Below, piece by piece: positions 1 through 5,533 of a stretch of 8,256 nucleotides of DNA. How positions within the stretch are numbered: the first letter of the stretch is position 1; every line of letters begins with the position of its first letter. This DNA comes from Spirochaetota bacterium (lineage in GTDB: Bacteria; Spirochaetota; Spirochaetia; Treponematales; Breznakiellaceae). Where the stretch lies: the NCBI GenBank assembly GCA_023406985.1, contig JAEXTK010000002.1:1-8256 (forward strand), in the 5' to 3' direction. A model generated the notes under the pieces. It saw nothing but the letters and a program-made list of their open reading frames with translations. It had not been told where the DNA came from and ran no database searches. The position numbers were made by a program, and so were the translations under genes.

Positions 1-1007
1 GTCCCGCCGTTCCGCTTGCGGGCGATCGGCACGGCCGCCGCCGCGGCAGAGGCCGCGAAGAAGGCGGCGGCCGCCTCCAGGGCGGCTGCGCTGACCGGCA
101 GGAAGGAGTCCAGGTAGGCGGCCACCAGCCCCGCCGCGGGGCCCGTCTCGGCCGCGCCGGCCTTGACCGCTTCGGTCTCACGAAAAACGCGCCGGATGAC
201 CTCCCGCTCCGTATCCGCGTCCCGGGCGGCGAAGGCGTAGGTGCGGACGCGGGAGAGGATCGTCGGCATCATCGCGCCGCGCCGCGTGGTCGTGAGCACG
301 AGCACCGCCGTGGCGGGCGGTTCCTCCAGGATCTTGAGGAGGGCGTTCCGCGCCCCCTCCTGCATCCGGTCCGCGTTCTCTATGAGGATGGTCTTCCGCG
401 CTCCGGAGGGGGCGAGCCGGGCCCAGTACGCGGCCTTGCGGACCTGGGAGATGGGCACGGCGTCCGCGACGCCCTCGGATTCCAGTTTGATCGCCGTCTG
501 CAGGGTCGACTCCGCGAGCTTGCGGAGGGCCGCCGACTCCGCATCGTTCGCGGGGGGCCGGGAGGACGCGATCTCCTCCAGGGCCTCGCCGAGCTGGCCG
601 GCGAGGGAGGCGGCCTTGCCCAGCTTCGTCTCCTCGCCGTCCCAGAGGATCGGAGAGAAGCGCGCCAGGAGCTTCCGCGCCGCGCGGAGGAAGAGCGTGC
701 GTGCCGCCGAGGCGGGTTCCCGGAGGAAGGCGGCGGCGGAGGCCGCGAGTTCGCCGGTAAAGGCGCGCGGCCCGAGTATCAGCAGGTCCGGATGGGCGAG
801 CGACCGGTGTTGGGCGCACGCGGGGCAGGGACAATTCCACGGCGCCCCGGGGGATGCGCAGGAGAGAACGCGCGCGAGCTCCAGGGCCGTCGTCCCCTTT
901 CCCGAGGCGGCGGGTCCCGCGAACAGCAGGGCCGGCGGCAAAGAAGCGGAGCCGGCATCGGCGGCGAGCCGCGCCGCCGCCTCCTGACCGAGCACGTTCT
1001 CGAACAT
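1..1007 (-). CDS. holB: DNA polymerase III delta' subunit (HolB-like), 3' end cut by window
   Basis: The frame is open from ATG at 1007 to the left edge, giving 335 residues with no stop. It encodes a clamp-loader AAA+ subunit that helps load the sliding clamp at the replication fork. Visible motifs are a degenerate P-loop at residues 31-39 (GPAASGKGT) and four cysteines at 50, 59, 61 and 64 forming the zinc module. An HPD motif follows at 72-74, then the family sequence QVRKA near 188, a Walker-B-like ILIENADRM at 207-215, the hallmark NALLKILEEPP at 221-231, and a PTILSR sensor motif near 248-253. About 100 helical residues (81-183) sit between the zinc module and QVR, where typical delta' proteins have only a few. 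The gene starts 5 bp after cvpA, with an AAGGGAG-like site inside the end of cvpA. A DnaX-like identity is less likely, because the P-loop is degenerate and the LEEPP region is typical of delta'. The C-terminal collar domain lies outside the window. Confidence 0.85.
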   Translation of the reverse strand, partial: MFENVLGQEAAARLAADAGSASLPPALLFAGPAASGKGTTALELARVLSCASPGAPWNCPCPACAQHRSLAHPDLLILGPRAFTGELAASAAAFLREPASAARTLFLRAARKLLARFSPILWDGEETKLGKAASLAGQLGEALEEIASSRPPANDAESAALRKLAESTLQTAIKLESEGVADAVPISQVRKAAYWARLAPSGARKTILIENADRMQEGARNALLKILEEPPATAVLVLTTTRRGAMMPTILSRVRTYAFAARDADTEREVIRRVFRETEAVKAGAAETGPAAGLVAAYLDSFLPVSAAALEAAAAFFAASAAAAAVPIARKRNGG

Positions 1008-1012
1008 CGGCC

Positions 1013-1501
1013 CTACGCTCCCTTGACGGCGGAGGCGGCGGTGCGTCCGGCCTCGCCCACGAGGGGCAGCAGGATGCGCGCGAAGACGCTCCCTTCCAAG
1101 AGCGCGGAGGGGTCGAAGAGCGGCTGCTTGTCGAGCACGAAGAGGGCCGCGGAAACCACGAGCACGCCCTCGGCGAGGCCGAGCGCGATGCCGAGCGCGC
1201 GGTCCACCGGTCCGAGCTGGACGCGCTCGGCGATATCCTTGAGTACGCGTTCCAGGATCTTCACGAGGACGAAGGCGATGAAGAACAGGCCCACGAAGGC
1301 GATGAGTTCAGGCATATACGCGGCCCCCAACCGGGAGCGGACGTACTCGGCTCCCGGCTTGAAGAAGAGCACCGCGCAGAGCAGGCCGAGGACGATGGCG
1401 GCCATCGACATGAACTCCTCGATGAACCCCCGGAGCGCGCACCGCACGACGAGGATGAGGACGATGCAGCCGAAGACGATATCTATGGTCGCGATATTCA
1501 T
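1013..1501 (-). CDS. cvpA: CvpA-family integral membrane protein
   Basis: This is a 162-aa protein with about four hydrophobic segments, near residues 4-20, 31-47, 66-84 and 105-123. It carries the CvpA signature DRALGIALGLAEG at 100-112. CvpA proteins are inner-membrane proteins named from colicin V production in E. coli; their biochemical role is not settled, though envelope stress tolerance has been reported. The ATG overlaps the murG stop in an ATGA arrangement. It is preceded by a strong AAGGAGG site 6 bp upstream inside murG, which fixes this start and argues for translational coupling. The frame ends 5 bp before the holB-like start. Length is normal for the family. The family call is firm; the function is not. 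Confidence 0.9.
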   Translation of the reverse strand: MNIATIDIVFGCIVLILVVRCALRGFIEEFMSMAAIVLGLLCAVLFFKPGAEYVRSRLGAAYMPELIAFVGLFFIAFVLVKILERVLKDIAERVQLGPVDRALGIALGLAEGVLVVSAALFVLDKQPLFDPSALLEGSVFARILLPLVGEAGRTAASAVKGA

Positions 1502-2589
1502 GCGTTTCCTCCTTGCAGGCGCCGGCAGATGAGTTCGGCCGCGGCTTCCGCGGCGTCGACGCTTCCCGCGGCCGCGGAGGCGGCCGCCATGCGTTCGCGC
1601 AGGCGCGGATCGTCGGCGACGCGGGCGACGGCGGCTGCGAAGGCATCGGCCGTGGTGGCGTCCGCCTCCAGCACCTCCGCGGCGCCGATCTTGCGGAAAT
1701 AGTCGGCGTTCTCCACCTGGTCCCCGCGCGTGGTCGCTCCCCGCAGGGGGATCAGCACCATGGGCTTGCCCGCGGTCGCCGCCTCCCAGACCGTCCCCGC
1801 GCCGCTCCGGCCGGCCACGAGTTCCGCAGCGGCCAGGATGTCGGGCAGCTCGTCCCGGAGATAGGGGAACGGCAGGTACCGTCCGGAACGCTCCGCGCCG
1901 ACTTCCTGGCCGGGTCCCGTCTGGTGCACCACGACGTACCGTCGGGTGAGCTCGCCGAGGGACGCGACGACGAGATCGTTGACCTGCTTCGCGCCCTGGC
2001 TCCCGCCGAGCACCAGGAGGATGCGGTCATCCGAGCCGACGCCGAGGAAGCGACGCCCGCGCGCGGGGTCGGCCGAGCGGAACGCGGCCCGCACGGGATT
2101 GCCGATCGCGACGGCGCGGCCCGCCGCTCCGCCGAGGGCGGCGACCGTATCGGGATAGGCCACGAGCGCCCGCTCCGCCCAGCGGAGGTTGAGTCGCGTC
2201 GCCAAGCCGGGGCTGTAGTCGGACTCGTGGGTAAAGACCGGTATGCGGAGGGTAGCGGCCGCCGCGCAGGGAGGCACGCTCACGAAGCCGCCCTTGGAGA
2301 AGAGCAGCGCGGGGCGGATCCTCTTGAGCGCGGCGCGGGCCGCCGCGAAGCCCGCGAGCACCTTGAAGACGTCCTGGAGATTCCGGAGCGAGAAATAGCG
2401 GCGGAGCTTGCCTGAGGGAATGCCGACGAACTCGTAGCCCGCGGCCTCGACGATGGAACGGTCCACGCCTCGATCGCTGCCGATCCACACGATGCGGCAT
2501 TGGAGGCGGGATTTGAGTCGGTCGGCGACCGCGAGGCCGGGATAGATATGCCCGCCGGTGCCGCCCCCCGTGAACGCGATGGTGATCAT
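1498..2589 (-). CDS. murG: MurG: UDP-GlcNAc-lipid I N-acetylglucosaminyltransferase
   Basis: This 363-aa GT28 glycosyltransferase adds GlcNAc from UDP-GlcNAc to lipid I, making lipid II on the inner face of the cytoplasmic membrane. The N-terminal Rossmann domain has the glycine-rich loop TGGGTGGHIYPGLA at 7-20, FSKGGFVSVP at 97-106 and HESDYSPG at 121-128 (E. coli has HEQN here). The C-terminal domain has LGGSQGA at 194-200, the UDP-GlcNAc-binding RSGAGTVWE at 261-269, and GDQVENA at 289-295. Length is typical. An in-frame TAG lies 15 bp upstream of the ATG, so the start cannot move far upstream, although no strong Shine-Dalgarno sequence is visible. It begins 40 bp after the ankyrin gene stop and overlaps cvpA by 4 bp. 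All motifs are intact, so it should be active. Confidence 0.97.
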   Translation of the reverse strand: MITIAFTGGGTGGHIYPGLAVADRLKSRLQCRIVWIGSDRGVDRSIVEAAGYEFVGIPSGKLRRYFSLRNLQDVFKVLAGFAAARAALKRIRPALLFSKGGFVSVPPCAAAATLRIPVFTHESDYSPGLATRLNLRWAERALVAYPDTVAALGGAAGRAVAIGNPVRAAFRSADPARGRRFLGVGSDDRILLVLGGSQGAKQVNDLVVASLGELTRRYVVVHQTGPGQEVGAERSGRYLPFPYLRDELPDILAAAELVAGRSGAGTVWEAATAGKPMVLIPLRGATTRGDQVENADYFRKIGAAEVLEADATTADAFAAAVARVADDPRLRERMAAASAAAGSVDAAEAAAELICRRLQGGNA

Positions 2590-2629
2590 ACCCGCGTAAA
2601 GCTACACGAAGTGCCCGATTTCCGCAACG

Positions 2630-3547
2630 CTAGCGCGGAGCCGCGCTTTTCGGCGGGTACCGGTCGAAGAGCGCGTTCATGGCGGGGTCATGGAAAAGTT
2701 TGGCGTATTTGCGGGCGGAGAAGCCCAGTTTGTCTTCCAGGTCCGCCTCGGCGCCCGCGCCGAGGAGCAGGGCTGCGGAGGCGACATCGTTCTTCCCCAC
2801 CGCGATGATCAGGGCGGTCTGGCCGTCCTTGCTGCGGAGGTCCAGCGCCGCGCCGCCCTCAAGGAGGTCTTCGATGATGGCGCCGTTCCCGTAGGCCGCG
2901 GCGTCCATGAGCGCCGAGTTGCCGCGGTCCTCGGACTGCGCGTCCACCGAGGCGCCCGAATCGAGCAGGAGGTCGACGATCGCGCGGTTCCCCGCGCGGA
3001 CGGCGAGGCAGAGGATGGGGACGCCCTTCTTATCGCGCGTATCGGCGGGCAGGCCCGCCCGGATGAAGAGGTCCACGGCGTGCGCGTTCCCCTCGCTCAC
3101 GGATTCCGCGAACGATTCGCCGCGGAAGGAGACTCCGAGTTCCAAGAGTTCGCGCCGCGCCTCTCGGCGATCCGCCACCGCGGTCCACTCCCGCTGTTCG
3201 GTTTCCAGGAACGAGGCGAGATCCTCCAGGGAGAGGACCAGGAAGAACGGGGCGAGGAACGCCGCCTGCGGGGGATTGCGGGACGGCCGGAAGAGCACGA
3301 GCGGCCGTTCGGAGCCGAGGGCGTATCCGGCGAGGAAGGCCATCCACGCGCTGGACGCCGAGCGCTCCGTGTATACGGCGATGAAATGGCTGGCCGACGC
3401 CAAGACTTCGTCCAGGCGACGTTTCTCGTCGCGCCAGTCCGCGCCGATGGAATAGGCCGTTGCGGGGAGCGACAAGGTTTTGAGCAGTTTCAGCACGCCC
3501 GAGGCGAGAATCCGGTCGTCCTTGTCGCACAGCACGAAGGTCTTCAC
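2630..3547 (-). CDS. TIR-like domain / ankyrin-repeat protein
   Basis: This is a 305-aa protein without signal peptide or membrane segment, so probably cytoplasmic. Residues 1-110 look like an alpha/beta TIR-like fold: beta strand TFVLCD at 3-8, a helix at 13-26, strand HFIAVYTERS at 54-63, the motif SAWMAFLAGYAL at 66-77, and strand RPLVLFRPS at 81-89. In catalytic TIR domains a glutamate stands four residues after that Trp; here it is Leu72. Residues 143-297 contain about four ankyrin repeats plus a cap, with units near 143-173, 174-206, 209-240 and 241-273 (e.g. LAVRAGNRAIVDLLLDSGAS at 181-200). The GTG start at 3547 was chosen because GAGAGG lies 8 bp upstream and the fold begins there. 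The same frame continues upstream through the tRNA, but that extension is not plausible as protein. A scaffold or protein-binding role is inferred; the partner is unknown. Confidence 0.8.
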   Translation of the reverse strand: MKTFVLCDKDDRILASGVLKLLKTLSLPATAYSIGADWRDEKRRLDEVLASASHFIAVYTERSASSAWMAFLAGYALGSERPLVLFRPSRNPPQAAFLAPFFLVLSLEDLASFLETEQREWTAVADRREARRELLELGVSFRGESFAESVSEGNAHAVDLFIRAGLPADTRDKKGVPILCLAVRAGNRAIVDLLLDSGASVDAQSEDRGNSALMDAAAYGNGAIIEDLLEGGAALDLRSKDGQTALIIAVGKNDVASAALLLGAGAEADLEDKLGFSARKYAKLFHDPAMNALFDRYPPKSAAPR

Positions 3548-3573
3548 TTCGCGATCCTCTCTACTATGAGCAT
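3544..3573 (-). other. Possible 9-codon upstream ORF overlapping the ankyrin gene start
   Basis: ATG at 3573 opens a frame MLIVERIAK that stops with TGA at 3546-3544. That TGA overlaps the GTG start at 3547-3545 (sequence GTGA). An AAGAGG lies 3 bp upstream of the ATG, which is close for a ribosome site. The ankyrin gene's own GAGAGG lies inside the small frame. It could couple or attenuate translation of the ankyrin gene, or be chance; a 30-base frame carries little weight alone. Confidence 0.25.
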
Positions 3574-3637
3574 CGGCCTCTTGGAAGGTGAGTCTTAACG
3601 GAAAGCGCGGGGGACGGAGGAGGCGGACCGTGGACAC

Positions 3638-3664
3638 AAAAAAAGCACCCGCCGAGGGGGTGCT
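3638..3664 (-). terminator. Intrinsic terminator of tRNA-Phe
   Basis: Read on the minus strand, AGCACCC (3664-3658) pairs perfectly with GGGTGCT (3650-3644) around a 7-nt loop and is followed by a run of seven T (3644-3638, sharing one base with the stem). It begins 2 bp after the tRNA discriminator base. The classic stem plus U-tract points to tRNA transcription ending here, so the ankyrin gene probably needs its own promoter or read-through. Confidence 0.9.
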
Positions 3665-3666
3665 TA

Positions 3667-3739
3667 TGCCGCCAATGGGAATCGAACCCATGACACAAGG
3701 ATTTTCAGTCCTTTGCTCTACCAACTGAGCTACAGCGGC
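3667..3739 (-). tRNA. tRNA-Phe (anticodon GAA)
   Basis: This is a complete 73-nt cloverleaf on the minus strand. The acceptor stem is GCCGCTG/TGGCGGC with two G-U pairs, and A73 is the discriminator. The D stem is GCTC/GAGC with an 8-nt AGTTGGTA loop. The anticodon stem is AAGGA/TCCTT with loop CTGAAAA, giving GAA. The variable loop is 5 nt and the T stem ATGGG/CCCAT carries loop TTCGATT. CCA is not encoded and must be added by the nucleotidyltransferase. It is a single-gene unit with a promoter 12 bp upstream and a terminator 2 bp downstream. Confidence 0.98.
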
Positions 3740-3751
3740 GCGACGAGGAGC

Positions 3752-3780
3752 TTTATACTCGGCGGCTGAAAAAAAGTCAA
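3752..3780 (-). promoter_or_regulatory. Sigma-70-type promoter of tRNA-Phe
   Basis: On the minus strand TTGACT (3780-3775) is followed by a 17-bp spacer and TATAAA (3757-3752). The -10 ends 12 bp before the first tRNA base, leaving a short 5' leader. The bases after the -10 are GC-rich (GCTCCTCG), as at promoters under stringent control of stable RNA. The -35 and -10 each differ from consensus at one position and the spacing is ideal. Confidence 0.85.
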
Positions 3781-3793
3781 TACGAGACGCGAC

Positions 3794-3822
3794 CTTTTCT
3801 TGCGCGCCCGTTGCGCTATACT
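3794..3822 (+). promoter_or_regulatory. Probable promoter of the outer-membrane protein gene
   Basis: A good -10 element, TATACT, lies at 3817-3822, 27 bp before the ATG. At 17-bp spacing the -35 position (3794-3799) reads CTTTTC, which is a poor match. The spacer holds TTGCGC twice, at 3800-3805 and 3811-3816, exactly 11 bp apart. A weak -35 with a repeat beside the -10 may mean activator control, but this is inference. Confidence 0.5.
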
Positions 3823-3837
3823 AAAAGCAGTTGGAAT

Positions 3838-3843
3838 AGGAGG
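3838..3843 (+). promoter_or_regulatory. Ribosome binding site of the outer-membrane protein gene
   Basis: A perfect AGGAGG lies 6 bp before ATG at 3850. It decides the start in favour of 3850 over the in-frame GTG-type opening near 3811, which would lie inside the -10 promoter region and put 13 non-signal residues ahead of the signal peptide. Confidence 0.9.
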
Positions 3844-3849
3844 TACTTG

Positions 3850-4926
3850 ATGAACTTCACACGGAAACAAGTAACAACGTTGCTGTTCGCCGCTGCGGTA
3901 GCGGTCGCGCCGCTCGCGGCTCAAGATGTTCCGATCGAGGATCTGCAGAAGGCCGCGGACGGCCTCGCCGAATCCTTTACGTCCGCGCTGCCCTTCAATT
4001 CCACGGTCGGCCTCAACTGGTCCGACGCGTACATCAGGCAATTCCCCCACTTCGGCGTGGGAGTCGTGCTGGGCGCCACCACCATGGATGCCGCGGACGT
4101 AACGAATACGCTCCAGAAGCTCGGGTACGCCGACGTCGGCGATATCGGGAGCGACCTTCCCCTGCCCGCCGCGGCGTTCGAGGGCCGCATCGGCGGCTTC
4201 GTTTGGCCCTTCGACATCGGATTCAAGATCGGGTTCATCCCCGAATCGGTCGGCGACAGCATCTCCGCGGCGGCCAACGGCCTCACCGTGGACTACCTCC
4301 TCGCGGGCTTCGACGTCCGCTACGCCCTCCTCAAGGGCGGCGGCTTCATGCCGAAGCTTTCGGTCGGCGGCGGCTTCAACTATTTGAAGGGCGGCGTCAG
4401 CGCCACGGCCGACGGCGGGCAGCAGTTCTCCTTCGAGGATCCGTCCGACCATATCGTCAAGACCATCCGCGCCACCGATCCGGAAGTCGGCCTGGAATGG
4501 GAGACGAAGGTCATCGACCTCAAGGCGCAGGCGTCGTGGAAGTTCCTCATCTTCACGCCCTACGCGGGACTCGGCGCGAGCTACGGCATGTCCTCGGCGG
4601 GTTATTTCATCAAGAGCACGATCGAGTACGACGACAACGGCGACAGCGTCTTCCAGACGCTCTCCGACCCCCAGGTCGCGGCCTTGCTCTCCGACCTCCG
4701 CGAGTACCGCGACGCGCTCGTGGCTGCCGGCCAGCCGAGCTTCGACATCCCCGACATCACCTCCACCGGCATCACGTCCAGCATCGACATCAACGGTTGG
4801 TCGGCTCGGGCCTTCGGCGGCCTCTCCATCACGCCCTTCCCCTTCCTGCGGTTCGATATCACCGGCCTCTATAACTTCATCGATTCGAGCTACGGCGGCA
4901 CTTTCGGCTTCCGCATCCAGTTCTAG
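3850..4926 (+). CDS. Secreted beta-barrel outer-membrane protein, family not recognised
   Basis: This is a 358-aa protein with a clear Sec signal peptide: basic MNFTRKQ, a hydrophobic core at 9-21, and likely cleavage after PLAA (residue 24) before QD. The mature part is rich in alternating hydrophobic and polar stretches and Gly/aromatic pairs, as in transmembrane beta strands (e.g. FDIGFKIGFIP at 121-131, KLSVGGGFNYLKGG at 169-182, FLIFTPYAGLGASYG at 232-246, SARAFGGLSITPFPFLRFDI at 318-337). It ends GTFGFRIQF, a C-terminal aromatic beta-signal of the type read by the BAM machinery. A charged, less strand-like stretch at 259-300 could be a large loop. The gene is monocistronic by appearance, with its own promoter and strong ribosome site, which suggests substantial expression. 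I do not recognise a specific family; porin, FadL-like or OmpW-like roles are all possible. Confidence 0.8.
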   Translation: MNFTRKQVTTLLFAAAVAVAPLAAQDVPIEDLQKAADGLAESFTSALPFNSTVGLNWSDAYIRQFPHFGVGVVLGATTMDAADVTNTLQKLGYADVGDIGSDLPLPAAAFEGRIGGFVWPFDIGFKIGFIPESVGDSISAAANGLTVDYLLAGFDVRYALLKGGGFMPKLSVGGGFNYLKGGVSATADGGQQFSFEDPSDHIVKTIRATDPEVGLEWETKVIDLKAQASWKFLIFTPYAGLGASYGMSSAGYFIKSTIEYDDNGDSVFQTLSDPQVAALLSDLREYRDALVAAGQPSFDIPDITSTGITSSIDINGWSARAFGGLSITPFPFLRFDITGLYNFIDSSYGGTFGFRIQF

Positions 4927-4939
4927 CGGATCGATTCCG

Positions 4940-4969
4940 GGACCCGAAGGCGCGCGCGCCTCCGGGTCC
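4940..4969 (+). terminator. GC-rich hairpin after the outer-membrane protein gene, no U-tract
   Basis: GGACCCG (4940-4946) pairs with CGGGTCC (4963-4969). After one A-C mismatch, AGGCG (4948-4952) pairs with CGCCT (4957-4961) around a 4-nt CGCG loop. The hairpin starts 14 bp after the stop codon. It resembles an intrinsic terminator stem, but TCCTCCCGCC follows rather than a T run. Termination could be factor-dependent, or the hairpin could protect the mRNA 3' end. Confidence 0.5.
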
Positions 4970-4989
4970 TCCCGCCGCCGTGACCGGGT

Positions 4990-5018
4990 TTGACGCTCGT
5001 TGGCCGACTGCTTACAAT
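4990..5018 (+). promoter_or_regulatory. Sigma-70-type promoter of cheW
   Basis: TTGACG (4990-4995), a 17-bp spacer and TACAAT (5013-5018) form a near-consensus promoter. Transcription would begin near 5025 and leave a leader of under 20 bases containing the ribosome site. This makes cheW independent of the upstream gene. I see no flagellar sigma-28-type signature here. Confidence 0.8.
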
Positions 5019-5030
5019 TGAGGGGAGCAC

Positions 5031-5036
5031 AGGAGG
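5031..5036 (+). promoter_or_regulatory. Ribosome binding site of cheW
   Basis: A perfect AGGAGG lies 5 bp before ATG at 5042. It favours this start over an in-frame TTG at 5000, which would lie inside the promoter. Confidence 0.9.
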
Positions 5037-5041
5037 CCTCC

Positions 5042-5533
5042 ATGAGCGACACGAACCAATACCTGACCTTCACGCTGGAAGGCGAACAGTACGCCGTCAG
5101 CGTCCTCAAGGTCCGAGAGGTCCTGGAATACACGCGGATAACCAAAATTCCGAAGACCGCGGCCTACATGAAGGGCATCATCAATCTCCGCGGCACGGGC
5201 GTCCCCGTCATCGACCTTCGCAGCAAATTCGGCATGAGCGAAATCGAAAACACCAAGGACACGAGCATCATCGTGATGGAGATCCGGAGCGGACAGGAAA
5301 GCATCGTCCTCGGCGCCCTCGCCGATTCGGTCCAGGAAGTCATCGAACTCGAACCGTCCCAGATAGAGAGCGCGCCGCGCTTCGGCGCCCGCCTCGCGAC
5401 CGAGTTCATCCTCGGGATGGGCAAGAAGGACGACAAGTTCATCATCATCCTGGATATCGACAAGATCTTCACCACGGACGACGTCAATATGCTGAGCAAG
5501 GCCGAGGCCGCGGCCGAGAGCGTCGCGACCTAA
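5042..5533 (+). CDS. cheW: CheW chemotaxis coupling protein
   Basis: This 163-aa single-domain CheW is a cytoplasmic adaptor that couples the histidine kinase CheA to methyl-accepting chemoreceptors in signalling arrays. Family features in order are YLTFTLEGEQYAVSVLKVRE at 7-26, the IP near 36, the hallmark INLRGTGVPVIDLRSKFG at 47-64, and a second subdomain ending FIIILDIDKIF at 133-143. Length is standard and there is no extra receiver domain. It stands alone, with no cheA, cheY or receptor gene adjacent. It therefore could be a second CheW next to a chemotaxis operon elsewhere; spirochaetes often carry more than one. It has its own promoter and ribosome site. The stop codon overlaps that of the converging J-domain gene by 4 bp. 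Confidence 0.95.
   Translation: MSDTNQYLTFTLEGEQYAVSVLKVREVLEYTRITKIPKTAAYMKGIINLRGTGVPVIDLRSKFGMSEIENTKDTSIIVMEIRSGQESIVLGALADSVQEVIELEPSQIESAPRFGARLATEFILGMGKKDDKFIIILDIDKIFTTDDVNMLSKAEAAAESVAT

Noticed and set aside
178..840. A 220-codon minus-strand frame inside the delta' gene
   Set aside because: It lies in another frame on the same strand as the delta' gene, which has NALLKILEEPP and the cysteine module. The alternative is Arg/Pro/Gly-rich without motifs.
1513..3598. Long plus-strand frames opposite murG (1513-2415) and the ankyrin gene (2690-3598)
   Set aside because: Both are antisense to genes supported by motifs and ribosome sites; no domain or start signal supports them.
3548..3724. 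N-terminal extension of the ankyrin protein through the terminator and tRNA
   Set aside because: The first 59 codons translate the tRNA-Phe and its terminator. The domain begins at the GTG at 3547, which has a ribosome site 8 bp upstream.
3667..3739. tRNA-Phe as an attachment site for a mobile element
   Set aside because: No integrase, direct repeat of the tRNA 3' end or foreign-looking gene is visible on either side.
3730..5145. A 471-codon open frame on the minus strand across the barrel protein and cheW start
   Set aside because: It is antisense to a gene with signal peptide, promoter and ribosome site. Its composition (Glu/Arg/Ala/Gly-rich, no domains) is what a GC-rich gene gives on the opposite strand.
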